A stretch of DNA of 25,903 nt. It comes from Basidiobolus ranarum (taxonomy: Eukaryota > Basidiobolomycota > Basidiobolomycetes > Basidiobolales). Location of the stretch: positions 1-25,903 of the forward strand of contig JASJQH010007013.1 in assembly GCA_040143965.1 (NCBI GenBank). The letters are read 5' to 3'. This document shows positions 1 to 13,194 of the stretch, piece by piece. Position 1 is the first letter of the stretch. Every line of letters starts with the position of its first letter. The notes beneath the pieces were generated by a model. That model saw only the letters and a list, made by a program, of their open reading frames with translations. It was not told the origin of the DNA and ran no database searches. Both the position numbers and the translations under genes were made by a program.

Positions 1-144
1 TGTTCTTGTTATACATATAAGTGTGTTAGCCCAGGCCAATCCCGCGAGTTCAAAGTCTGCTCCAATGGTTACGAATATATCCAACTCTGCGCTTTAGGCA
101 CTGTTTGCCATGGTGGTGTGGACCAAATGTATTGTGGCTATTAA
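1..144 (+). CDS. 3' end of a secreted protein with a CBM19-like chitin-binding module (partial)
   Basis: Frame 1 is open from the first base of the window and stops at TAA 142-144, giving 47 residues of a C-terminus whose start lies outside the window. The residues are cysteine-rich (seven Cys) and follow the pattern CxCxxxxC, then FKVCSNG, then CALGTVCH, ending YCGY. The 'F-x-V-C-x-N-G ... C-A-x-G-T-V-C' pattern is typical of fungal carbohydrate-binding module family 19, usually found at the C-terminus of secreted chitinases and other wall-binding proteins. It probably tethers the missing upstream domain to chitin in the cell wall, by disulfide-stabilised folding outside the cell. The catalytic or other upstream domain cannot be seen, so the enzyme type is unknown. 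A poly(A)-signal-like AATAAA follows at 276-281. Another small Cys-rich fold is possible. Confidence 0.62.
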   Translation, partial: CSCYTYKCVSPGQSREFKVCSNGYEYIQLCALGTVCHGGVDQMYCGY

Positions 145-1271
145 GGATCCGTATTATGTTGGAATTTAAAGTTTGAATATGCAGTAAAGCAAGTAATATT
201 TGGTGGTACAGCATTTGATTATGGTCTGACCAACATTAATTAATCGTTGAGGATTTTCCTCGGGAGTCACTAGTAAATAAACATGATTTTGATTAGTGCA
301 TTGTGCAATAGGACCATTACTCTGTCAAACTATGAGCTGGTGACCACGTTTCAAGCGTTTGAGCCGACCGATATCATATTGGTTGGGTCTATACTTTTAT
401 CATACACTCCAGCGAATATTCTCACTAGTGAAAGTTATGTTCATGTATGAAGAGCTGTCTACAATATCTTCCCAACACTCTTGGTGAATCCACTCCATAT
501 ACATCCCTCTCTCGTGCTATGAGGTAATTTGTGGAGTACGAATCAAATCAATTCATTTGAAAGGATTCACATCAATTACCATATTCTATATGTGATAGAT
601 TAACCATATTGTTTGTGCTACAATAGATGTTTTTAATATTGGTCAGGCACGCCATCGTTAATCATGTCTACCTCCTTCCAATTGATAGATGCTCTTTGCC
701 TCCAACTCCACTCGAACAAACTCAAAGAATAGTTCGTGTAAGTCTGTGCCTGTCTAATAAGCCCTCGATAATAACAAATCATTACAGGTGAGTTTGCGAT
801 ATCGGGTGATAGCACTTGGATTATTGACTTACGCTCTACAGGTTATTTAGCAATGCATCAACTGAATTTGAGTGCTCTTAAATAATACTAGCAAACTTTT
901 GGAAACAATTGGTTACATAATTTTGAATAAGCAAATTCGCATCAATGAATGACCACTGTTTTGAAAATCTTCCCATCGTATGAATATCAGCTACACCATA
1001 TTAAGTAGGAGAATATGAACAGTTTGGATGAGATTAACCATTTAAAGTCACTAGATTTTTGAAACATGGTGATTATCTAATGTTATAGGTAAGATCCTCA
1101 TTATCGAATATTTATTGGCTAGTTATTCATACACTGAACAAGTTAAATATCACTGTTTATTGTAATTTTCTATTTTCAATTGTGACCATAGCTTGTTCCA
1201 TTAAATCCGCCCAGATTTGGTTAGTGACAGAGGTAAATTAAGTCGTGATATCGTCTCATGTGTAAGTCTCT
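145..1271. other. Gene-free spacer between two convergent genes
   Basis: No open frame with recognisable protein character was found on either strand. The stretch should hold the 3' UTR of the CBM19-like gene (plus strand) and of NRDE2 (minus strand). Two minus-strand AATAAA motifs (TTTATT on plus at 1111-1116 and 1156-1161) lie 156-161 and 111-116 nt beyond the NRDE2 stop and could direct its polyadenylation. The short minus-strand open frame at 633-815 has no family resemblance. Confidence 0.6.
276..281 (+). terminator. AATAAA poly(A)-like signal after the CBM19-like gene
   Basis: An AATAAA hexamer lies 132 nt downstream of the stop at 142-144 on the same strand. It is a plausible 3'-end signal, but the motif is common by chance in this A+T-rich DNA. 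Confidence 0.35.
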
Positions 1272-4200
1272 TCATGCAGCATCTTCTAACGTGATGGCTT
1301 TTTGTTCTACTTCCATTTCCGAGATAAGCGGCTCAATAATATCATCCACTGAGGCTCTAACTCTGATTTCCTTTTCTAAAAGTAAATTTCCTATCTGTTG
1401 AAGCTCCAGGGGGTCAAATGCTTGCTTTAAAACCCCAAAAGCTAATAGATAAAGGTCTGTAGAATACAACCAGTGCGGTCAAGTTAGCGATCAGAAAATG
1501 TTCTCATATGACTTAAATGTTCTTGTTACCTTTTGCCCAGGGACATTCTCGGATAGCTCGATAAAATAGTCCTTTCCCCTTTGCTAAATCCCCTTGCTTG
1601 GCCTCCAGCTGAATGTAAAGTGTCCATAATGACACGGAATTACGTGCGCTGCATGGGATAAGGTTACTGGATTAGCAGTGCATAATTGAATAGCCGACTG
1701 TGTATACTTACCTTGTTGAGTCTAAAGCTTGTTCTAACAATGATCTAACCATATGAATATTGTACGGTTGATGGTGGTGTAACTCAGAGTATAAGTAAAA
1801 AGTCCATAATATATGACTCGGTTCTCTGCAATAATAGCGTTAGTATATGCGAGGAGAGAATTTTGTACAAAATCACTCACTTGAGTAATGCACTATCAAG
1901 GAATCTTCGAAGTCTATTCTCTATCTTCGTACGAGACTCGTTGTAGAGGTACATAGAGAGGAACGAAGTATTATGTGGAAACAACTCCAGTGCCGATTCC
2001 AAAACTTCTCTTAAAACTTTTGGTTGATATGCTCGATTAAGTTGAATATTACGGAAGACAAGTTCGATGAAAGAGGTATACAAATGTTCACAAATGGTAC
2101 TTTTCTCGTGACCGTCGCTTTGAATTAAGTTGATATAGCTTGTGAAAACTCCGTAAGCTACATCAAAATTCTGGCTAAGATATTCGAACAGCATATAGCA
2201 GATTTTGATATCCAAAGCGTAGTTATTCATAAATTCCTTTTCATCGAAGCTCTCTATTTCTTTCAATTTCTGTTGATACCACTAAAAATTCAAGCTTGTT
2301 AAAACAACATAGAATATGATAACATGCAACAGAGATGAAAATACTTTTCTTGCTTTTAGAATCGTTGTGGCAGTAAGTGTATCATTCATCTCAGTTGCTA
2401 GAAAATTAATGTTAATATATATAATAATAGTGAAGAGAGACAACGTGATTTCATATACCGTTACTTGTGTAGTGTACGAGTGCAACTTGGGGAGAGAGAA
2501 TGCAATGTTAGATTAGGGCAAATTTCACTCAAAGATATGAATTGTGTACCTAATGCATCTTTAGTATTCTCATGGTCTAGATTCATCTCGGCAAAGTTTC
2601 GATACAGTAACGGCGCTTCTTTCTGGTATTCCAGGGGGAATGTGCGGAACATTGAAAAGGCTGTAGAATATATCTTTTGAGCCTAGAAACGAATAGTCAG
2701 CTCATATTGTTATCTATTGAAGGGTGTGGCATGTAAGTGTCTTACGTCTCCAAAGCCCCGATGCTTGTATTCCATTTTTGCGTACCCGTTCCAAAGAAGT
2801 AAATTCATTCGATCAGCTTTGAGCATATTCTTGGCGATTTTCCGCGCACTGAAATGAGTGAAAGTTGTGAATTTGGTGTTCAAAGATATTCAAATAGATG
2901 AGTCAACAGAGATCAAAAATACTTTCCTAGACATATCCAACTGGCACTCGAATAGTAAATGAATTAAGGCCACGCAACTATCTTCTAGTTTAGGCTGTAT
3001 CTGCATCAGCATATTCCTTGGAGAAAATATCAATCATTGGAACAACCGTTTTGCTTTCCGCATAACCAATGGGGTGACTTTCACGATTAACTTACCTACA
3101 AAAATCCCTATTTATGTGCGCAAGGTCTTCTGCACTTATTACTCCAAACCACTTTTGAGCAGGGAATACGGAGTTCGCTATTTGGGGAAAGTTTTTGATG
3201 GGATACTTGAATGGATCGGTGAAAGTAGATCGCTCCGACTCCATATATACGCCGCCAATATTAACAATCGAAGTTGGAGCCACAGATGAGGTATTGTAAG
3301 GAATAAACGAATCGAGAATGGGCTGATGATTAAGTTCTGCGTGAAGGAATGTATCCAAATTGAAAGGGTGGTTTGATTGTAGATTGCGGTTGACCGGCAA
3401 TCCCATAATCTGTAAGAATGAATAAAAAAGCGACATTCGTGGTTCTTTCTGCCTCAAGGGTATTAATAGAGACCGAATATCATCAAACAAAACGACGCGC
3501 AATGGATCCTCGTCGGAATCATCTAAAATCAAGGTAATCAGAGCCATTGAAAGATTAAACATTGGTCAATACTGAAGACTACCTGTTTGCATAGAACGTA
3601 GCGGCAGACTACCATCTATGTTCTCAGTTGACTCGGTGCGATACCAAGACTCAATGTTATGAATCTCGCTAGCAGAGTTTACATTCAACGGCCAAGGATC
3701 TAAATTTATCAACCAAGGGGATTAATTATTGGAGAGAGTAATAGAGTTGCTTAATCGTATTAGTTACCGATTGCTTCAGCAGTCTGACTATTAAAATTAA
3801 CCCAGCCAGTCGCTCCCTAAAGGTAGAAAACCCCATTAATCAATAATTGTGACTTCATAATTTAGACTAGCAACAGACTCCACTGACATTCTCTCCAAAA
3901 CGAGGCACTTCACTTTCCCAAAATTCCTCGAATACATCCAATTGCTCCTCAAATGAATACTGGTAGTACTGCTCTGGACAAAAGAAGTGCAACTCGATCA
4001 TTGCTTGGTAGCAAGCATGGGCTCTTTCAACGTAACCTATGTGGGTCTGGGTAAGTTGTGGAAACATCTTGCGAGCTGTGTGTTGGAGAGACTTACCTGA
4101 TTGTTTCAGAAAATTACAAACGCGTATAAATATATGTAACAGAACTTGCTCGATCGCCTGGAAATCTAATCAAACCAAAGCAACCGTTGATAAAGGGAAA

Positions 4201-6137
4201 GCTAGTAAATGAGTTTGATCAATAAATACCAGCATTGACATCCTGTGAGCGCCTAGTTAACGTTTTAATACACATTTCGTAAACTTCTAAACATTGTGAA
4301 AACGTAAACGAAGCGAAGTTGGATTGTCGAAAGTTCAAATACGAAATCCACAGAGATAAAATATGGCCATTCTCATTCAATACTTGATCCCATTTGTTAA
4401 GTAGTCTAGCGGAGCTAAATCATTGGTAATGCGTTTAGTTGTTGTGGAAGGAAACAGTGTAGAAACAATAGTACTTACTCCATGATTTCCTCACAGCATT
4501 TCAGATACCCCAATAAGAGTCGCTCATCGTTAGGATTCTCAGCCAGAGCTTTGTCAAAAATTGAGAGTTTAATCTCGCCAATAGTAGATTTGCCTGTCCC
4601 TTTTTTGCTGAACTTGATTGCTTCACTTTGAAAAGCAATGAACTTCAGCCAAACATCGACATTGTTTGGATTCTGTAGGGAATAAGTGAGTGTCAAAGTT
4701 TTTTACAAAGCACGAATGTAATGAATACCTCTTGGATGGCCTGATCAAATTCCCGGGATCTTCGCATTATGTATTGATCAAAGTTCTCTCCTTCATCATC
4801 GGATATTTCTGGATCAATCTCTTCCTCAGAATCCTTAGCCGGCCCTTCGATGGTACGGTAATCCACCGATTTATCGTCATTTGCTGCCTTTGAATCATCT
4901 AACGGAACAAAGTCCTCATTAGATTTAGAATCTCGATTTTTCTGCTTCGCAACTCGAATTCTAGGATGTTGGGGGAGAGATTTCAGCACGCTATCAATTG
5001 ATGAGAAGTAATTTTAACAAACTTACCGCTTTACATGTTGCTTTAGACGTGTGTCCGAATAACGTAGAGTCTAATAAATAATGGTGTAGTAGTAGGTAAC
5101 AGAATCTGTATGAATTGCCTTAAAAATGATGGAATTACCTCCTTCGCTTTCCCGTACCCCTTCACATTTAAAACTATCTCTTTCCCAAGTTTACTTTTTT
5201 CAGTATCAATCCGTAGAGCAGAGGTTAAACCAACAACACGGCCAACTAGATTTTGAATTGAAGTAAAGGATGAACGAGTGTTGACTGGTGGAGTTTTTTC
5301 AAGGGTATTATCTTACAGTTACTTCTACGGAACTTCGGAATGTCGTATTTATGTAAACCTCCATAGAATACGTTTTGAGCGTCACCTTTTGAATCAATAT
5401 AGAACACTTTTTCCATTCCATGATTACTAGATAATAGACTTTTGAGAGGCATCTAGTCAATTCTCTGTTCTGCTCGGTTATCCTCTTCGAAATTTAAAAA
5501 TAGGTGTACCTTATTCTCTACATAAATGAATTTCTATAGGTTAATACTAATCAGTTATGAGAGTAAATGGAGTTTAGAAACAAGTAAATTTTATCTTCCT
5601 ACCTCTTGATATTTATCTTTAGGTTTATCCTCAGTCCTCTTTTTTTTCTTGTCCTTTGAATGCCGACTATCTCGTGAATGATGTCGCTTTTGTTTTCCTT
5701 CTTTAGTTTCTCGCCGTTCAGATCTTTTGTATTTTCTGTTAGCGTGATCGGAAGTTCTTTCTGTTGACGAGATTTCGTTCTCATCACCTTAAAATAATAA
5801 GATTCAGTTTCAGGATCTAGTTACAGTAGGATCACACAATAAAATATAACAATAGTCTAGTTTCAATAACAAGACAAAGATGTACTATGTTGAGTAAACT
5901 TGAAATTGACAAGATTCTATTACTTCGGTCTAAATTAAATGGGAGAATGTTACCTAATGGAGAACTGATTATGGGTGCACTTCCAAAGCTTGGTACGCTT
6001 AAAGTACTCAGATCTGGAGCACTTGAAAAAGTGGGGATCCGCGCAGAGTTCAATATATTAGTTTCGTCTGGATCATTTTTTGCGTAAGCAGCGAAAAGTG
6101 TACTACGCGTATCTCGCTTCTCAGAATCTTTCTCCAT
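1272..6137 (-). CDS. NRDE2: NRDE2 family protein (nuclear RNA surveillance/splicing factor), 22 exons
   Basis: Spliced product is about 1,106 aa; human NRDE2 is about 1,160. Exons, 5' to 3': 5954-6137, 5603-5787, 5317-5452, 5139-5245, 5027-5070, 4729-4990, 4479-4672, 4230-4414, 4097-4165, 3888-4036, 3768-3816, 3583-3699, 3096-3522, 2933-3016, 2746-2848, 2550-2682, 2465-2485, 2345-2397, 1881-2281, 1712-1825, 1530-1648, 1272-1456. Phases all close and the total divides by three. The N-terminus has Ser/Pro-rich sequence, then a basic SR/KKK-type stretch (exon 2), then a region with YIDSKGD...YDIPKFRR that lines up with the MTR4-interacting region of human NRDE2. The rest is HAT/TPR-like helical repeats. 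Diagnostic family matches include VLFDDIRSLL, ECPWAK and LLEKEIRVRAS at the C-terminus. Known roles in other organisms are binding the exosome helicase MTR4, splicing fidelity, and in some species nuclear RNAi or heterochromatin; the role here is inferred. Uncertain points: exon 1 has a second in-phase donor (end at 5924, adding 10 aa), the 150-nt intron 5453-5602 may hide a tiny exon, and the exon-14 donor (GTCTAG) was chosen by frame. Confidence 0.94.
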
Positions 6138-6461
6138 GACCGGTTAATATTTATTTTCAACCAAATAAACCCCAAGAAAATGTAGAAAGGTTGGCACTGA
6201 ACTTCGGTAATACGGTAATGATAAAGTGACGTTGAAAACCTTTGGAATAATATTCAGATGATTTGGCATGAAATTATCTCTTAGATATTACAAATAAAAT
6301 ATTCTTGATACTATCGTGACGGTTATTCTGGTATTCCATGTTGAGTAAATCACCTTTGATTTAATCACATTGATACAAATATTTTCACCAAATCAATAAA
6401 TCTATATAGCTCAATATATGCATCAACTTCACCTCTTCCTCAAGCGTCTTGGAATAAATGC
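6138..6461. promoter_or_regulatory. Shared divergent upstream region of NRDE2 and CENATAC
   Basis: The two start codons (NRDE2 ATG at 6135-6137 on minus, CENATAC ATG at 6462-6464 on plus) point away from each other and are only 324 bp apart. The interval is A+T-rich, has no coding potential, and must contain both 5' UTRs and both core promoters. No clear TATA box or known operator was picked out by eye. A bidirectional promoter is an inference from the geometry. Confidence 0.65.
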
Positions 6462-8229
6462 ATGGGTGCTTACGGATATTGTGAAGTCTGTAAACGGAAC
6501 CATAACGATGGTAAACGTCATTTATATTCCAAAGCCCATCAAGAGAAATTGGACACCTTAATAGGTAAACAAATTGAGGTACAAGAACAGTAACAATTCT
6601 TTGTTGATCTATCTTGGTACACCATACTCCAGCTCCATATATTGATCATTTTTATAAATGTGTAGAAATACAAAAAGTTCAAGATATTCCTTAAAGAGGC
6701 CACCCCTATAATAGACGAAACGAAGCAACCTGAACTATGGTGTATATTTTGCGAACGAGAGATTTTCCCCTCCAATCTAGAAGAGGAATCCGAAGAATTT
6801 CACTTGGTTTGGTCAGTGGCTAATTTCACCTTTCCTTCTTCTAGATAAGCTAACTTATCGTGTGAAAGATAGCTCTCATATATTCGAACATATGGCCGAT
6901 CGAGAACATCAAGAATGCTTGAACAAATATTTCAATAAGTTCAAAGTAAAGCATCAGTACAAAGAGGAATTTAAACTTTCTTTGGACAAACTCAAAAATG
7001 TACATATCCAGCACCTTTATTGCCAATTATATATTCTCTAAAAATATAACATCGACGTTTATTTTTAAAGTTTTATCAAAGAGGAGAGAAGAAAATCCAG
7101 GAATTAAAAGTAAAACTGGATTTGGAAAAGAAACGAAGAGAAATCGCCGAAAAAACACACGAGATACAAGCTAGAATGGCACAAATACCAATTGCACCTC
7201 AATGTAGATATAATATTAGTACCACCTCATCTTACTCGTTTAGTGGTTAATGACTTCCTCCAATTCTAGTTGAACAACCTATAGTACATGAAACTGTAGC
7301 AAGTCCGCTAGGTGTTCTTCAAAATCCTACAGGCTGGCACCATAACCATCGAGTCTGGGGTGGTGGGATAGTGAAATATAAACAGGTAACTCTCAGCTAT
7401 ATTAGTTCGTTATATCTGTGCTCTTGGTTGCTAACCTCCCAAAAATACAGGCCCACCAATGGATCCCGTGGCCGATTGACCTCGATGACGAGGGTAGAGA
7501 TACCACGGTGGCATATATGGGTAATTGGGCTTTACATTCGAAGGGGAAAGTCAACAGCGATGCCGATGAGAATGATGGTACCAAATTTGATGATGAATAT
7601 GTATACAAATTGAGTGGATACGATTCTTCGGAGGAGCCAGAGGATGATGATGTTAAAGATAATCCCAGATTAGCTCCTCGGGTACAAGCACCACGTATGT
7701 CAATCCACTATGCAAATGACAAGAATTTCAGATTTTAATGCTTAATTCATATTACTCTATAGTTCTGACAGCTATTCAAGTTCCACCTTTGAAAACCGGC
7801 GAAAGCAATGTATACACAGAAGGGAGTGGTAAGAGATATTTATTCTATGCTTCTTCTAGAATAACCCACTAAAGCATCTTATTTCGGGTTCAGTTCCGCC
7901 TTGGCTACGTGCTGATGACGAGCCTGAAGGGTCTAGTAAGTCTACCATCGGTCCTTCGATGGATATATTTTTGAAAGCTAAAGAGCTTGAACGAAAAGCC
8001 AAACTTAATCCTGAACGAATCGGAGCAGGATTCGATAGAAGTATGTATCGATCAAGGATATTTTTGATATACTATTATCACTTCTGTTTGCAACCTGTCC
8101 GACTAACTGAGTCTTATCACAGCGAAAAAAACCGGGAAATACTGGGTACCTAACTTTGGCAGGGTGTGGAATTCGGGCACTAGAAATGACACGAGAAAGG
8201 AATTTTTGCGTGAGACTCGTAAAAAGTAA
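6462..8229 (+). CDS. CENATAC: CENATAC/TITAN-like zinc-finger protein of the minor spliceosome, 9 exons
   Basis: Exons 6462-6578, 6666-6806, 6850-6999, 7071-7203, 7270-7385, 7451-7694, 7763-7828, 7894-8040, 8123-8229 give 406 aa (human CENATAC/CCDC84 is about 330 aa). Two C2H2-type zinc fingers are visible: C7-C10-H20-H26 (with RHLYS) and C65-C68-H100-H106 (WCIFC ... HMADREH). A charged coiled-coil-like segment (about 137-175) follows, then the plant-TITAN-like motif NPTGWHHNHRVWGGGIVK (199-216) with WIPWPID, a long acidic stretch in exon 6, then VPPWL (323-327), GAGFDR and VPNFGRVWNSG (380-390). These C-terminal motifs match the conserved CENATAC tail. In animals the protein acts with the U4atac/U6atac.U5 tri-snRNP and promotes splicing of AT-AC minor introns; plant homologues are TITAN-like. 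Exon phases all close. The exon 2/3 junction (GTTTGG...TAAG, 43 nt) is the least certain. It is divergent from NRDE2 and convergent with TRM4. Confidence 0.92.
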
Positions 8230-8462
8230 CCTATTTTAGAAATGATTGTAACAACTTGGTTGAAAATGGTTAATTATGTACACTATACAAACACATCAAC
8301 ATGGCAATGGCAAGACCCGGCTTAAATCTATCAACCATAACACATTATATACCCTGGATAAATTTTCACCTACAGTTTAGAAGCTTTTGTTTAGTTCTAT
8401 TAGAGAAATACAAGTCGTTCTTTGGCTTGGGGAACAACCAAGGCCCAAACCATACGTACACG

Positions 8463-8813
8463 TTAGGATGGATGGACTATCCTCATTTTGCCCCAAACGA
8501 TCCATAGAATATTGTCTGTTATTCGAAGAGATCCAATTTCTTCCCCAAAACAAATGATTAAACCAACTACTTTCTCTGATATGTTTAAAAGACACTGTTT
8601 CATATACCATCCATCATTCTTTGGTGGCTTAGAAAAGCTTTCGACTGGACTGACTCTAGGAATAATAGTATCTCTGAAGTACATACGTTGATATGAGGGA
8701 TTATATGACATGATATACAGAGTATATGGCCACCCATCATTGGTCAATAGCAAGGAAGACTTAACACTTGTTAATTTGTATAGCTTTTCGAGAGATCGCC
8801 AGTACAACACCAT
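8463..8813 (-). CDS. Unassigned 116-codon open frame (doubtful gene)
   Basis: ATG at 8811-8813 reads 116 codons to a TAA at 8463-8465. The product is rich in Trp and Tyr with alternating hydrophobic stretches (for example VVGLIICFGEE and ILWIVWG). That is less random-looking than most short frames here, but I recognise no family. The frame is closed by a TGA ten codons upstream of the ATG, no clear splice sites extend it, and the opposite strand is also partly open. It sits between two convergent housekeeping genes and could be a decayed gene, part of a 3' UTR, or chance. Confidence 0.2.
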   Translation of the reverse strand: MVLYWRSLEKLYKLTSVKSSLLLTNDGWPYTLYIMSYNPSYQRMYFRDTIIPRVSPVESFSKPPKNDGWYMKQCLLNISEKVVGLIICFGEEIGSLRITDNILWIVWGKMRIVHPS

Positions 8814-8955
8814 ATTGTCCGATATTTGTTTTCACCATATCAAAGCAGGGAAAAGAGCGTCACAGGCAGGGCTGAGCCCAAGTGTCTATGTGAATACTCT
8901 CTGATACTCAGGTTCATATGAGTAACCTTCCAGAATTTCAAGTATATATGTAAAA

Positions 8956-8969
8956 TATGGGCCCATATG
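8956..8969. repeat. 14-bp perfect palindrome in the convergent spacer
   Basis: ATATGGGCCCATAT reads the same on both strands. It lies 47 nt beyond the TRM4 stop and just past its probable poly(A) signal. There is no loop, so it is better suited to a dimeric DNA-binding protein than to a hairpin. Its function is unknown and chance is possible. Confidence 0.4.
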
Positions 8970-8986
8970 CATTTGTTTTGAAGAAT

Positions 8987-8992
8987 TTATTA
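8987..8992 (-). terminator. Poly(A)-like signal of TRM4
   Basis: TTTATT on the plus strand is AATAAA on the coding strand, 24 nt beyond the TAA at 9016-9018. Position and strand fit a poly(A) signal. Confidence 0.5.
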
Positions 8993-9015
8993 AGAGTTCT
9001 CACTACTTGAATAAT

Positions 9016-12127
<3,112 letters not shown>

Positions 12128-13194
12128 TCTATTTCTATGAAAAATCGGTTGTTTGAACAAAGTCGAACTTATTTCACCGAGAATATCTGAAGGTCACTCT
12201 TTATGTATAATATATATGATTATAAAAGGTTGGATAATTTCTTTTTTTCTTTTTTAAAAATATTTTGGTCGAATAATGCACAATCTGGGATTTTTCAAGA
12301 AATCAATTCGAACTGCTATCTAGATCTCATCTTCGACTCTGCTAGGGCAAGGCATATTTAGAAAACACGTTCCTGTGAATCCGAGAAACTATTAACTGGT
12401 AAATTCCACTGAAGCCATGGTTCTACACCTACCCTTTAACAGACACTACCAACCCTCATCGCATTGCTCCTTTGAATTGAACGCTCAACACAGAGAATCT
12501 CCCACTTGTCGTCCCAACTCTAGTTGCAAACATATAAACCACCTCGAATTCTGGAATGAAGTACTTTCTTGAATGTATATAAAAAAAGTTGAAAGAAATA
12601 AAGACGAATCATTTTCAGAACAAAGTGATCAAAATGTAAGAATAAATTCGAAGACACGCTCGAGAAGAAACCATTGCAAAATGGATGTATATATAGTAAT
12701 AGTTGGGAAAGTCACACTCAAACAGCAAAGCGGTGGTAAACACCAGTGTGGTTGATAATGGATAAATGAAATCTAATCAGGGAGAGATTTGCAAATGCAT
12801 TATTGAGTATTCGAGAATATTTCAAATGCAAAATTGGGGAACGAGGTGAGCTTTGGAGCTCAATAAGGGCTGCCTACAATTGACAGTCAATGTGGTCCAA
12901 ATCAAAAAGCAAAAATTGAATAGCAATCTTCGAGAGAGTACTCAGGCATTAGGATCAGGAAATAAGGGCCTGACCTTGAAAATATAAATCCATTGTGAGA
13001 CTAAGGTTTAGAAGGAAAACTAGAAATGCAGAGGTATCATCAATAAAAGTGGGGCTAGACCTAAATTATAAGCCAGCATGAGCTCGTCAAACTTCTTGTG
13101 AATCGCTTAAAGTGGCTTTGAGAGAGATGCAAGTGTGAAAAGAAATTGTTCACTGTTCTACTTGTGGCCAGACGACTGTCTATAGGTGACATAT
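12128..13194. other. Spacer between TRM4 start and bHLH stop
   Basis: Both neighbours are on the minus strand, so this 1.07-kb interval holds the TRM4 promoter and 5' UTR (near 12128-12500) and the 3' UTR of the bHLH gene (near 13000-13194). TATA-like A+T runs occur around 12205-12230. The plus-strand open frame at 12573-12755 has no family resemblance and low complexity. No RNA gene or repeat was recognised. Confidence 0.5.

Larger units (their letters stand above)
8230..9015. other. Spacer between convergent CENATAC and TRM4
   Basis: The 786-bp interval should contain both 3' UTRs. A minus-strand AATAAA (TTTATT on plus, 8987-8992) sits 24 nt past the TRM4 stop and is a good candidate for its poly(A) signal. 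A perfect 14-bp palindrome lies at 8956-8969. An ATG-initiated minus-strand open frame (8463-8813) is listed separately. Nothing else recognisable was found. Confidence 0.5.

Noticed and set aside
5924-5953. Extra 30-nt exon inside NRDE2 intron 1
   Set aside because: It would need a 24-nt intron before it, shorter than any credible spliceosomal intron; the alternative donor explains the open frame better.
5887-6087. 66-codon plus-strand open frame
   Set aside because: It is antisense to NRDE2 exon 1 and has no independent support.
6679-6695. TTCCTTAAAG in CENATAC as a U12 branch site with the acceptor right after it
   Set aside because: Using it would remove the residues KYKKFKIFLKEA, which align with family members, and the site would be too close to the acceptor. 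A GT...AG intron 6579-6665 joins the frames better.
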